36,143 bases of DNA from UBA6136 sp044351045 (GTDB taxonomy: Bacteria; Pseudomonadota; Gammaproteobacteria; Methylococcales; Methylococcaceae), in assembly GCA_044351045.1 (NCBI GenBank), contig JBILGM010000031.1, positions 1 through 36,143 of the forward strand. The letters are read 5' to 3'. The notes beneath the pieces are model-generated. The model saw nothing but the letters and a program-made list of their open reading frames with translations, did no database searches and was not told where the DNA came from. The translations under genes were made by a program, and so were the position numbers. Below are positions 1 to 8,506 of this stretch, in pieces (positions within the stretch are counted from its first letter, which is position 1; each line of letters begins with the position of its first letter).

Positions 1-651
1 CATCTTCATTTCTTCCTTGGTGTAGCCGTTTTCCAGGAAGACATCGATCTGCGGTAGCACGTTGAAGCCAATCTGCTTGGGATATACCTTGGGGGTAATC
101 GGCTTGCCGCTGAGCAGTAGCGTGGTTTGAGTTGCGAGTTCCTCGATGGCTTGCTTGCCCGTGCCGGAAACAGCCTGATAGGTGGCTACATTGATCCGTT
201 CAATGCCGACCGCGTCATGGATGGGCTTTAGGGCTACCAGCATCTGAATGGTGGAGCAGTTCGGGTTGGCGATGATTCCCCGGTTGCGGTACTGATCAAT
301 GGCCGCAGGATTGACCTCGGGCACGACCAAGGGAATATCATCCTCATAGCGGAAGCGGGACGTATTGTCGATGACTACACAGCCGGCAGCGGCGGCGATC
401 GGCCCATAGACCTCCGATACTGAGGCGCCTGCTGAAAATAGCCCAACTTGGACTTGGCTGAAATCAAACTCTGCCACATCCAGAACGGTCAGTTCCTCCC
501 CCTTGAAGTCGATCTTCTGCCCTGCCGAGCGACTGCTGGCAAGGGCAAAAACTTCGCCTACCGGAAAATTCCGCCCTTCCAGGAGCGCCAGCATGGTTTC
601 GCCCACAGCCCCTGTGGCGCCGAGAACGGCTACATTGTAGGTTTTGCTCAT
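1..651 (-). CDS. asd: Aspartate-semialdehyde dehydrogenase (partial, C-terminus outside window)
   Basis: Reduces aspartyl phosphate to aspartate semialdehyde with NADPH, the branch point for lysine, methionine, threonine and diaminopimelate. The first 217 codons are present and the frame is open to the window edge. The N-terminus has the Rossmann motif VLGATGAVG, and the catalytic cysteine is Cys132 in the motif NPNCST. The start is the ATG at 651, giving MSKTYNVAVLG. It follows leuB by 17 bp on the same strand, the usual leuCDB-asd order of gamma- and betaproteobacteria, so it is probably the last gene visible in that operon. The missing C-terminal third cannot be assessed. Confidence 0.96.
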   Translation of the reverse strand, partial: MSKTYNVAVLGATGAVGETMLALLEGRNFPVGEVFALASSRSAGQKIDFKGEELTVLDVAEFDFSQVQVGLFSAGASVSEVYGPIAAAAGCVVIDNTSRFRYEDDIPLVVPEVNPAAIDQYRNRGIIANPNCSTIQMLVALKPIHDAVGIERINVATYQAVSGTGKQAIEELATQTTLLLSGKPITPKVYPKQIGFNVLPQIDVFLENGYTKEEMKM

Positions 652-668
652 GATCTATGATCTGGCTC

Positions 669-1748
669 TCAGGCGCGAAGATGGCCGACAATCGCGGCGC
701 CCATTTCCTGGGTACCCACCTTGCGCATGCCTTCTGAATAAATATCCGCCGTCCGATAGCCTTCATCGAGCGAGGCGATCACGGCCTTTTCAATGAGGTC
801 CGCGTGGGCGGCGTCGCCAAAACTGTGGCGGAGCATCATGGCGACCGACAGGATGGTGGCAATCGGGTTGGCAACACCCTTCCCGGCGATGTCCGGCGCT
901 GAACCATGAATCGGCTCGTACATCCCCTTGCCGTTTTTATCGAGCGATGCCGAGGGTAGCATGCCGATCGAACCGGTCAGCATGGCGGCGCAGTCGGACA
1001 GAATGTCGCCAAACATATTTTCGGTGACCATTACATCGAACTGTTTGGGTGCCCGGACCAGCTGCATGGCGGCGTTATCGACATACATGTGGGTGAGTTC
1101 CACGTCCGGGTAGTCTTTAGATACCTCGATCATGATCTCGCGCCATAGCTCGGTACACTCCAGCACATTGGCCTTGTCCACCGAGCACAGCCGGCGATTG
1201 CGCTTTTGCGCGGTCTGGAAGGCGATATGGCCGATCCGGCAAATCTCGGACTCGTTGTAGATCAGCGTGTTGAAGCCCTCGCGTTCGCCTTGATCATTTA
1301 CCCGACGACCGCGTGGTTTGCCGAAGTAAATGCCGCCGGTCAATTCGCGGATGATCATGATGTCCAGCCCTGAAACCACTTCCGGCTTCAGTGTGGAAGC
1401 CGCGACCAGTTGTGGATAAAGGATGGCTGGCCTGAGATTGGCGAAAAGCTCCAGCTCCGAGCGCAAACCCAGCAGGCCGCGCTCCGGTCGCAGGGAGTAA
1501 TCCAGCGGTTCCCACTTTGGCCCGCCGACAGCACCGAGCAGCACGGAATCGGCCGCTTGACAGACTTTCAGGGTAGCTTCGGGAAAGGGGGTTCCGGTCG
1601 CATCGTAGGCGGCACCGCCGATGAGAGCCTGCTCCGTCTCGATCTGCAGGCCAAAATCCAGCTTCAATACATCCACTACCTTGAGGGCTTCCGCCACGAT
1701 TTCGGTACCAATGCCGTCACCTGGCAATACTGCTATTTTCTTGGTCAT
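669..1748 (-). CDS. leuB: 3-isopropylmalate dehydrogenase
   Basis: Catalyses the NAD-dependent oxidative decarboxylation of 3-isopropylmalate, the third step of leucine synthesis, in the cytosol. The 359-residue length is normal. The N-terminus has the dinucleotide-binding stretch VLPGDGIG, the substrate loop has arginines in LRPERGLLGLRSE, and the C-terminal half has the family signature around NMFGDILSD with metal-binding aspartates, followed by EPIHGSAPDIAGKG. It lies 33 bp after leuD and 17 bp before asd on the same strand. Nothing is unusual in this gene. Confidence 0.97.
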   Translation of the reverse strand: MTKKIAVLPGDGIGTEIVAEALKVVDVLKLDFGLQIETEQALIGGAAYDATGTPFPEATLKVCQAADSVLLGAVGGPKWEPLDYSLRPERGLLGLRSELELFANLRPAILYPQLVAASTLKPEVVSGLDIMIIRELTGGIYFGKPRGRRVNDQGEREGFNTLIYNESEICRIGHIAFQTAQKRNRRLCSVDKANVLECTELWREIMIEVSKDYPDVELTHMYVDNAAMQLVRAPKQFDVMVTENMFGDILSDCAAMLTGSIGMLPSASLDKNGKGMYEPIHGSAPDIAGKGVANPIATILSVAMMLRHSFGDAAHADLIEKAVIASLDEGYRTADIYSEGMRKVGTQEMGAAIVGHLRA

Positions 1749-1781
1749 ATTTGGGTAAATCCTATCCCTAAATCTGAATCA

Positions 1782-2426
1782 TCAGGCGGCGTCGCTGAAC
1801 AGCCAGGGAGCTTCTTCCCGGCGCCGTTCCTCGTAGGCATGAATGGCATCCGCGTGTTGCAGTGTGAGCCCGATGTCGTCAAGCCCGTTCAACAAGCGAT
1901 GCTTACGGGTAGGTTCGATATCGAAGGGGATACGCTCCCCATACTTGGTGGTAATCAGCTGCTTTGCCAAGTCCACTTCGAGCTGGTAGCCCACGCCATT
2001 GGCTTCTATAAACAGGCGATCAACGATGGCGGAATCCAGCACGATGGGTAACAAACCGTTCTTGAAACAGTTGTTGAAGAAGATGTCGGCAAAGCTGGGT
2101 GCAATGATGACGCGAAAACCGTAGTCCTGAAGGGCCCAGGGCGCATGTTCCCGCGACGAGCCACAGCCGAAGTTTTCACGCGTCAACAGTATCCGTGCCC
2201 GAAAGGCACTGGGCTTGTTGAGAATGAAATCCAGATTGAGCGGGCGGTGGGTGCAATCCATATCCGGTTCACCGCGATCGAGGTAGCGCCACTCGTCGAA
2301 CAGGTAAACGCCGAATCCACTGCGCTTGATGGATTTCAGAAACTGCTTCGGGATGATGGCATCGGTGTCTATATTGGCCCGATCCAGTGGTATGACCTTG
2401 GAGTTGATATAGCGGAAAGCTCTCAT
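1782..2426 (-). CDS. leuD: 3-isopropylmalate dehydratase small subunit
   Basis: Small swivel subunit of isopropylmalate isomerase, which pairs with LeuC to interconvert 2- and 3-isopropylmalate. It has 214 residues, the usual size. The family motif NFGCGSSREHAPWAL is present, as is the N-terminal segment ANIDTDAIIPKQFLK. The start ATG at 2426 overlaps the leuC TGA in a 4-base ATGA junction, which suggests translational coupling so that both subunits are made together. It is not the fused archaeal or fungal form. Confidence 0.97.
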   Translation of the reverse strand: MRAFRYINSKVIPLDRANIDTDAIIPKQFLKSIKRSGFGVYLFDEWRYLDRGEPDMDCTHRPLNLDFILNKPSAFRARILLTRENFGCGSSREHAPWALQDYGFRVIIAPSFADIFFNNCFKNGLLPIVLDSAIVDRLFIEANGVGYQLEVDLAKQLITTKYGERIPFDIEPTRKHRLLNGLDDIGLTLQHADAIHAYEERRREEAPWLFSDAA

Positions 2427-4021
2427 GACTTCGGCGTCCTCTTGCGGGGAGTGGCGGGGGATTTGGGCGCAGCGGCCTTGTTGGTGGCCGTTGGCTTGTT
2501 AGGTGCGGTCGTCTTGGGCTTCGCTGGGACTTTTGGCTTGGCGGCAGGCGGGGTCTTGGCGATGCCCGCCACGGCGGGTTTGACCGCGGCAACGGACGCG
2601 TTAGCCATGCTTGCCTTGCCCAACTGCCTTACATCCACGAAATGACCACTGACGGCCGCGGCGGCGGCCATGGCGGGGCTCACCAGATGAGTGCGACCCC
2701 CATACCCCTGGCGACCTTCAAAATTGCGGTTGGAGGTGGAGGCGCAGCGTTCGCCCTCTTCTAGTCGATCGGCGTTCATGGCCAGACACATGGAGCAGCC
2801 GGGGTCGCGCCACTCGAAGCCGGCCTCGACGAAGACCTTGTCCAGGCCCTCGGCTTCCGCCTGTTTCTTGACCAATCCTGATCCCGGCACCACCATGGCC
2901 AACTTGACGTTATCGGCCACCTTGCGACCCTTCGCTACTTCAGCGGCCGCGCGCAAGTCTTCGATGCGACCATTGGTGCAGGACCCGATGAAAACCTTGT
3001 CGATATGGATCTCGGTAATCGGTATGCCCGCCTTAAGCCCCATGTACTGTAGGGCGCGATTCATGCCGTCCTGCTTGACGGGATCTTTTTCCTTTCTGGG
3101 GTCAGGGACTTCAGCGTCGATTGCGACCACCATTTCCGGGGACGTACCCCAGCTGACTTGTGGCTTGATCTCGGCGGCAGCGATCTCGATGACGGCATCG
3201 AATTTCGCATCTATGTCGCTGCGCAGTTGTTTCCAGTTGTCTACTGCCCGATTCCACAGGCTACCGGTGGGCGCCATCGGCCGTCCCTTGAGATAGCTGA
3301 TCGTGGTGTCATCAACCGCGATGATGCCGGACCGGGCCCCCGCTTCAATAGCCATGTTGCAGAGCGTCATGCGTCCTTCCATCGTCAGTGACTCGATGGC
3401 GGAGCCGGCAAACTCGATGGTGTAACCGGTTCCGCCCGCCGTCCCGATTTGGCCGATGACGGCCAGGATGATGTCTTTCGCGGTCACGCCATTTCCCAGC
3501 TTGCCGTCGATGCGGACCAGCATGGTTTTTGACTTCCGCTGAACCAGGCATTGAGTGGCTAGGGCGTGCTCGACCTCGGAGGTGCCGATACCAAAGGCCA
3601 ACGCCCCAAACGCCCCATGGGTGGCTGTATGCGAGTCACCGCAGACGATAGTCATGCCGGGCAGCGTAGCGCCCTGTTCGGGTCCCATGACGTGGACGAC
3701 GCCCTGGCGTTCGTCTCCCATAGCGAATTCGGTAATGTCGAACTCCGCACAGTTATTGTCCAGCGTTTCGATTTGCAGCCGCGCAATGGGATCGGCGATT
3801 CCTTTTTCGCGGCCCTGGGTCGGAACGTTATGATCGGCGGTGGCCAGATTTGCGCCAGGCCGCCAAACACCTCGGCCGCTCAGTCGCAGGCCCTCGAAAG
3901 CCTGAGGCGAGGTAACCTCGTGAAGCAATTGGCGGTCGATGTAGATGAGTGCCGAGCCATCCGGTTCGGTGCAGACCACATGAGCATCCCACAGTTTGTC
4001 GTACAGAGTTTTGCCGGCCAT
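2423..4021 (-). CDS. leuC: 3-isopropylmalate dehydratase large subunit with extra Lys/Pro/Ala-rich C-terminal tail
   Basis: Iron-sulfur subunit of isopropylmalate isomerase, which forms the active enzyme with LeuD. The three cluster cysteines are visible, one in FIGSCTNGR and two in the GCSMC motif. The N-terminus (MAGKTLYDKLWDAHVV) and the region ending HFVDVRQL match a normal LeuC of about 467 residues. The reading frame then continues for about 65 more residues (468-532) rich in K, P, A and T, with no acidic or aromatic residue, resembling the tails of histone H1 or AlgP. The tail lies directly before the ATGA overlap with leuD. The start is the ATG at 4021, with a GGAG about 11 bases upstream. 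Confidence 0.96.
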   Translation of the reverse strand: MAGKTLYDKLWDAHVVCTEPDGSALIYIDRQLLHEVTSPQAFEGLRLSGRGVWRPGANLATADHNVPTQGREKGIADPIARLQIETLDNNCAEFDITEFAMGDERQGVVHVMGPEQGATLPGMTIVCGDSHTATHGAFGALAFGIGTSEVEHALATQCLVQRKSKTMLVRIDGKLGNGVTAKDIILAVIGQIGTAGGTGYTIEFAGSAIESLTMEGRMTLCNMAIEAGARSGIIAVDDTTISYLKGRPMAPTGSLWNRAVDNWKQLRSDIDAKFDAVIEIAAAEIKPQVSWGTSPEMVVAIDAEVPDPRKEKDPVKQDGMNRALQYMGLKAGIPITEIHIDKVFIGSCTNGRIEDLRAAAEVAKGRKVADNVKLAMVVPGSGLVKKQAEAEGLDKVFVEAGFEWRDPGCSMCLAMNADRLEEGERCASTSNRNFEGRQGYGGRTHLVSPAMAAAAAVSGHFVDVRQLGKASMANASVAAVKPAVAGIAKTPPAAKPKVPAKPKTTAPNKPTATNKAAAPKSPATPRKRTPKS

Positions 4022-4131
4022 AAGCGTAAGGTCTCCACATTCAGGAGGAAGAAAAAGGTTTTCGATAACGGGGTCGTATGCGGTGAAGAAATTTCAGCGC
4101 TGGTATCTGCCGGTGCCGCGAGAGGGGGACT

Positions 4132-4776
4132 TCATTGCAATGCGGCAAAAAGCCGCTCGGTAATGGTTTCAACATGGCCGACACCATTCATGCTGGCGAA
4201 TCGCACGGCACGTTGCTCAGCCATTTTTCGGTAGTAGCCGACCAGTGGTTTGGTTTGTTCATGGTAAACAGATAGGCGTTTGCGAACGGTGGCCTCGCTA
4301 TCGTCGTCCCGCTGGATCAGCGGGTCCCCGGTGAGATCATCCTTGCCCTCTTCGCGGGGCGGGTTGAAAACGACATGGTAGGTGCGTCCGGAGGCAGGGT
4401 GGACGCGGCGACCACTCATGCGCTTAACGATTTCCTCGTCTTCAACATCGAACTCCACCACATGGTCGATGCGGATTCCCATTTTTTGTAGTCCGTCCGC
4501 TTGCGCAATGGTGCGTGGAAACCCGTCAAGCAAAAAGCCGGCGCGACAATCGTCCGCCTTGATGCGCTCCTGGATCAGACCCAGGATGATGCCATCGGAA
4601 ACCAGCAGCCCGGCATCCATAATCTTCTTGGCCTCGAGTCCGAGGGGGGTACCTTCGCGAACGGCGGCACGCAGCATATCGCCGGTCGAGATTTGTGGAA
4701 TGCCGTATTTCTCGGTGATGGCATGGGCCTGTGTGCCTTTGCCCGAGCCAGGCGCGCCCAGAAGGATGACTCGCAT
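4132..4776 (-). CDS. adk: Adenylate kinase
   Basis: Converts ATP and AMP to two ADP and so keeps adenylate levels balanced in the cytosol. The P-loop GAPGSGKGT is at residues 7-15, the AMP-binding segment DGFPRT is present, and the LID insertion is of the long form without zinc cysteines. The frame is open further upstream (to 4815), but I chose the ATG at 4776. It gives the family N-terminus MRVILLGAPG and a 214-residue protein like that of E. coli, and GGGAGA lies about 7 bases before it. It is separated from leuC by about 110 bp and is probably transcribed independently. Confidence 0.96.
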   Translation of the reverse strand: MRVILLGAPGSGKGTQAHAITEKYGIPQISTGDMLRAAVREGTPLGLEAKKIMDAGLLVSDGIILGLIQERIKADDCRAGFLLDGFPRTIAQADGLQKMGIRIDHVVEFDVEDEEIVKRMSGRRVHPASGRTYHVVFNPPREEGKDDLTGDPLIQRDDDSEATVRKRLSVYHEQTKPLVGYYRKMAEQRAVRFASMNGVGHVETITERLFAALQ

Positions 4777-4891
4777 TTCAACGTCTCCCGCGTTAAAAGG
4801 CGTCAATTTTCTCACAAGTGGCTGCGGCTGTCATAGGGAATGAGCGTCGTGCAGGGGCTGCGACGGCGGGGTCGGGCATATTGGATACGAC

Positions 4892-5749
4892 TCAGAGGCT
4901 GGCCAGCTGGTAAGTAGGCCATCCATCCTCTTGTCGGGAGTGGAATGCCAGTTCGGCGACGCCTCCGGAGACTAAGGCCGAGTCGATGCCAAACCGGCAA
5001 GCCCCAAGAATGTCGGTGTCCATCTGATCGCCAATCATAACCAGCTTACGCGAACCGGCGCGGCGCGCGGCTTCCTCAAAGAGCGGTGTTTCAGGTTTGC
5101 CAAGATGAACAAAGCGGATGTCTGTTCGGCTGGGATATCGTTGTTTCAGTACGGTTTCGATCACCAGTGCCATTGTGCCGCAAGTCATGCCGAATCCGTT
5201 GACCTTTGGGTAGATCAGGTCCGGATTGGGCAGAATCAGCGGTGGGCTTTCTCCCCGGTCAAACTTGGTGATAAGTCTCGACAGGACGCTATCCATGGAT
5301 TCCAGAAACGGGAATCCGATCTGATCGCCGATCACCAGTACGTCGAAATCTTCGGATGGTGGGACGGCCAGCGCGCCGGCTTGCGACACAAAGTGGAACG
5401 TATCTTCTGGTCCCAGGATGGCGCAGCGGGATCCCTGCAGCCCATTGCCGGCAAAATAAGGCTTCAGCAAGCCTCCGGCGCTGATGATCTGTTCGGGCTC
5501 GATTGTCAGCCCGAAGCCCTGATAACGTTGTGCCGCATGCTCTGGCAGACGGGCCGCCGAGTTGGTCACCAGATAAAAGGGCTTGCCGAGGTGGCTCAGT
5601 CTGGCTAGCAGTTCACAGGCCCCGGGCAGCGGGCCGTCACGATGCACTAGCACTCCATAGGCATCAAAAAGTAATGCATCGTAGCGCTCGATGAGTTCGT
5701 CGAGTGTGGTCGAGGGAATGGTATGTATGGGGTTGGGGTGCTTATCCAT
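4892..5749 (-). CDS. HAD-superfamily class IIA hydrolase (NagD/TIGR01459-like)
   Basis: A 285-residue protein of the HAD phosphatase-like fold with a class IIA cap. Motif I near the N-terminus reads FDAYGVL, with the nucleophile Asp29. The position two residues later, normally the acid/base Asp, is Tyr31. Motif II is around LVTNS, and motif III/IV is VMIGDQMDTDILGA, where aspartates bind magnesium. The TIGR01459 group of uncharacterised class IIA proteins often has an aromatic residue in place of the second aspartate, so activity could be weak or altered. The substrate cannot be inferred. It lies 115 bp upstream of adk on the same strand and is divergent from the next gene. No strong ribosome-binding site is seen. 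Confidence 0.85.
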   Translation of the reverse strand: MDKHPNPIHTIPSTTLDELIERYDALLFDAYGVLVHRDGPLPGACELLARLSHLGKPFYLVTNSAARLPEHAAQRYQGFGLTIEPEQIISAGGLLKPYFAGNGLQGSRCAILGPEDTFHFVSQAGALAVPPSEDFDVLVIGDQIGFPFLESMDSVLSRLITKFDRGESPPLILPNPDLIYPKVNGFGMTCGTMALVIETVLKQRYPSRTDIRFVHLGKPETPLFEEAARRAGSRKLVMIGDQMDTDILGACRFGIDSALVSGGVAELAFHSRQEDGWPTYQLASL

Positions 5750-5944
5750 AGGAAGATTGGGGAATTCTTTGCGAGGTGCCAGAGCCCGTGTCTCCGGTTG
5801 TCGGGTTTCTCAGGAGCTGGTTGTGACGATGGGCCGATCTTGTGTTAATGGCTGCGCCTTGTCGATGTATCCCTCGGCTAACGCATTGAGTGTTCTCAGA
5901 TCAAGGGCAAGATGATATTTTGCACGGCTTGCACTCTGATCCAC

Positions 5945-5964
5945 CAGTGACTGTTGGGTCACTG
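5945..5964. promoter_or_regulatory. 7-bp inverted repeat just upstream of the zeta-toxin-like gene
   Basis: CAGTGAC (5945-5951) and GTCACTG (5958-5964) form a perfect dyad with a 6-base centre, ending 20 bases before the start codon at 5985. It could be an operator or a 5' leader hairpin. It lies in the 235-bp divergent gap (5750-5984) that separates the HAD gene from the large kinase-like gene. Nothing else is recognisable in that gap, and no antitoxin-like reading frame is present. Confidence 0.4.
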
Positions 5965-5984
5965 CTGAAAATACACTGGTATCC

Positions 5985-8195
5985 ATGAAAAACCTTGCAT
6001 CCACGCCTATCGTAGGAAGCGCCCAGCTGAAAAAACTGCGCAATGCGCTGGCCATCATTCATTGCAGACGCTTGCTGTCCACATTCCAGAAAGAGGCGGA
6101 GGGCACGATTTCTCACGATCAGGCCAAGCGTGTCACCTATCTGACCGAGCTATTTTCACGCATCCATCGCGAGATTTTTCAGGACTGGAAAGAGCAGGCC
6201 ATTACGTCAGACCGGCCCGGCGCCATGGCGCAGGCGGACAAGCGGAAGTGTTTCCGTGAGGCGATCGAGAGCCTGGTGTTGAATGAAGATGAGAACAAGG
6301 ATACGGCCCTATTCGACAACAATGGTTTTGTGATCAAAACCGGGAACATTGCCGAGCGTCTGGCCAGGTTCTACTTCACGATGCGAGCCATCAAGCCGTT
6401 TGGTTACGGTAACAAGCTGACGCTGGATTTTTTTATGCTGGCACTCAGCAATCTGCCTGCTTTTGCCAGCGTCTATGAGCGGGGCATTGATTTCAGGCGG
6501 CTCGATGCCCGTGATGCCGAGTTGCTGCATGACAAAAGCAGCAGTTTGGCCGATGTAACGCTGGCCCTGCGTCATTCTATGGACCCGACCCGAACCCGCT
6601 GTCTGGAAAACCATGCTAATGGTTATGGCAAGTGGCCGGAACAAAAAACCTTTGTTTTTGGCATGCCTTTCCTACAGCACAGGACGCCGGAGGGCATCGA
6701 CTGTCTGGTGACGGTCAACGGCGGGCTGGTTCCTCTGGCAGGCTTGCATGAGGACCAGATTCCTCTCGGCATCCACTTTGCGGACTACCCATTAAGTCTC
6801 TCCGCAAACGTGATCGGTTATCTGCCGGGCACCGAGAGCCTTCGTGGCAAGTCAGATATTGATGGTATCGGTATTGGTCCCCATGGCGAGGCACCTCTTT
6901 TCTGTCTGGACGTGAATATCCTGACCGGCCTCAGGTCACCGAGTCATACCGAATTTGTCGAACTTCTCAAGCAGTGTGCCGGTGAAAAGACGCCGGTTTT
7001 CAATCTTGCCAACAATCCAGAGCTGAGAGATCAAATGATCGAGGCGGCCGAGGGCGATCAGCGGCTGCGGCGTGGTGTGGAGATTGCCTACGAGCGGCTA
7101 AGCAATATTGCCAGCAAGCTGGATCGCATCAAGGAGGCCATATTCGCCGGAAAGTCATCGGACGATCAGCCGATGCTCTTTCTTTGCATGGGCGGCGCAG
7201 GGGCCGGCAAAACCGCTGTCGAGGAAATTGCCCGCGCCCAGTGCGGGGAAAATTTCGTAACGGCGTCGTTGGATGAATTCCGCAAGCAGAGTGACCTCTA
7301 TCGGGTTCTTACCGCCGCCAATCATCACAGTGACGACTACATCTACGTCGAACCCTTCGCCAATACGCTACGCGACTGGGTGGCGAGTCAGGCCCGCCAG
7401 GAGCGGATCAATCTGCTGTATGACGGTACCAGCATTCCCTACATTCCGCGCTATTCGACGATAGTCGAGGGTTTCAAGGCAGCGGGTTTCAGGACGTTTA
7501 TCGCGGCAATCGACGCCTTCATAGTCAAGCCGCGAGGTCGGGAAGAAGAACTTCCGCGCGTAGCTGCGATTGGCAGCGTCAAGGACCGCTTTGAAAAAAC
7601 CGGCCGAGCCTTGCCCTGGGTCGTCGCAGTCGACAAGCACATTCGTGCGCCTGGCGCCTTCCTCGACGCCCTGGAGCACATCGCACTCGACAAGTTGTCC
7701 CTCTTTGCCAACGATGGCGAAATGGATCGGCATTATCTGGTGGCAGAAACGTTCTCCTTTTCAATCGATGAATTGCGCCAGATTCAGGATCATCAGCGGT
7801 CAGGGACGCTGGCGGATTACTTGCGGGATCTGATTCGTCTCCGCGAAAGCTCCACCCTGCGAAACCTGGCCGGCAATGATCCGGCGCGCATGGATGAGTT
7901 GATCGACAGAATTCCGGCTTGGAGCGAGGCCAATGTCGCCTATCAGGTATACAGCTATAAAAATGCCCACCGCGTTCTGGTGGTATACAACGCCCGTCGC
8001 ATGGTGGATTTTCTGCAGAAAGGCCAGCTGAATCCAAATGCTTCGGGAGAAGAAGGCTTGCTCCACAAGCATGCATCGCTGGCCTTTCATATTGACCCCC
8101 GTACCCAGGAGCCATGGACCATTCGGCTCCAGGATTCATCCGACGAGAGGCCGGCGGAAGATAGGCTCAATCGCTTCTATCGCGCCAGTCTCTGA
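5985..8195 (+). CDS. Zeta-toxin-type P-loop kinase with degenerate Fic-like N-terminal region
   Basis: A 736-residue protein of unknown role. Residues about 397-560 look like a zeta-toxin/PezT phosphotransferase: a strand followed by the Walker A GGAGAGKT (403-410), an SLDEF segment with the candidate catalytic Asp430, and a downstream strand LLYDGTS. Zeta toxins phosphorylate UDP-sugars, and related folds phosphorylate other small molecules. Around residues 125-160 a helix pair contains IKPFGYGNK. This resembles the Fic loop HPFxxGNGR, but the catalytic His is Lys137 and the final GR is missing, so AMP transfer by this part is unlikely. About 170 C-terminal residues are unassigned. No signal peptide, membrane segment or adjacent antitoxin gene is seen. 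Effector-like or metabolic-kinase roles are both possible. Confidence 0.75.
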   Translation: MKNLASTPIVGSAQLKKLRNALAIIHCRRLLSTFQKEAEGTISHDQAKRVTYLTELFSRIHREIFQDWKEQAITSDRPGAMAQADKRKCFREAIESLVLNEDENKDTALFDNNGFVIKTGNIAERLARFYFTMRAIKPFGYGNKLTLDFFMLALSNLPAFASVYERGIDFRRLDARDAELLHDKSSSLADVTLALRHSMDPTRTRCLENHANGYGKWPEQKTFVFGMPFLQHRTPEGIDCLVTVNGGLVPLAGLHEDQIPLGIHFADYPLSLSANVIGYLPGTESLRGKSDIDGIGIGPHGEAPLFCLDVNILTGLRSPSHTEFVELLKQCAGEKTPVFNLANNPELRDQMIEAAEGDQRLRRGVEIAYERLSNIASKLDRIKEAIFAGKSSDDQPMLFLCMGGAGAGKTAVEEIARAQCGENFVTASLDEFRKQSDLYRVLTAANHHSDDYIYVEPFANTLRDWVASQARQERINLLYDGTSIPYIPRYSTIVEGFKAAGFRTFIAAIDAFIVKPRGREEELPRVAAIGSVKDRFEKTGRALPWVVAVDKHIRAPGAFLDALEHIALDKLSLFANDGEMDRHYLVAETFSFSIDELRQIQDHQRSGTLADYLRDLIRLRESSTLRNLAGNDPARMDELIDRIPAWSEANVAYQVYSYKNAHRVLVVYNARRMVDFLQKGQLNPNASGEEGLLHKHASLAFHIDPRTQEPWTIRLQDSSDERPAEDRLNRFYRASL

Positions 8196-8506
8196 CGCAA
8201 TCCGGGTTTTGCGCGGCCGGGTTCGCAGTGGGGTTGCCTGCCCCGAACGGAGCCTTAGCAAGAGGGAACGGCGGGAACTTTTTCCTTCATCCACAACACA
8301 GGGCGCCTTTTTTTATTGAGCTTGGGCTGAAATTTGAGTAACCTCCCCCGAGGTTTTTGCTGGCCGTGAATGGTGTGTCAACCACGGTTAAACAAGAACG
8401 TCCCCTGCCCCCTGGGCGCCAAGTGACGGGTACATCGGAACGAGCCACGGTTTCACTGGGCAATAATCAGAATAATTAACTTCAAATCTAGAGAGAGGTA
8501 GACATC
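8196..8506. other. Gene-free gap before hppA
   Basis: This 311-bp stretch separates the zeta-type gene from the pyrophosphatase gene. A T-rich run at about 8309-8317 follows GGGCGCC, but no convincing stem precedes it, so I do not call a terminator. AGAGAGG at about 8491-8497 is the ribosome-binding site for the GTG start at 8507. A promoter for hppA is expected here, but I cannot place it with confidence. Confidence 0.4.

Noticed and set aside
1410..2051. Long antisense frames over leuB, leuC, copA and others
   Set aside because: They are reverse-frame shadows of well-supported genes, without start signals or family motifs.
5750..5984. Antitoxin gene for the zeta-type protein
   Set aside because: No plausible small frame with a ribosome-binding site on either strand upstream or directly downstream.
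8290..8320. Terminator after the zeta-type gene
   Set aside because: There is a T-run, but no stable stem precedes it.
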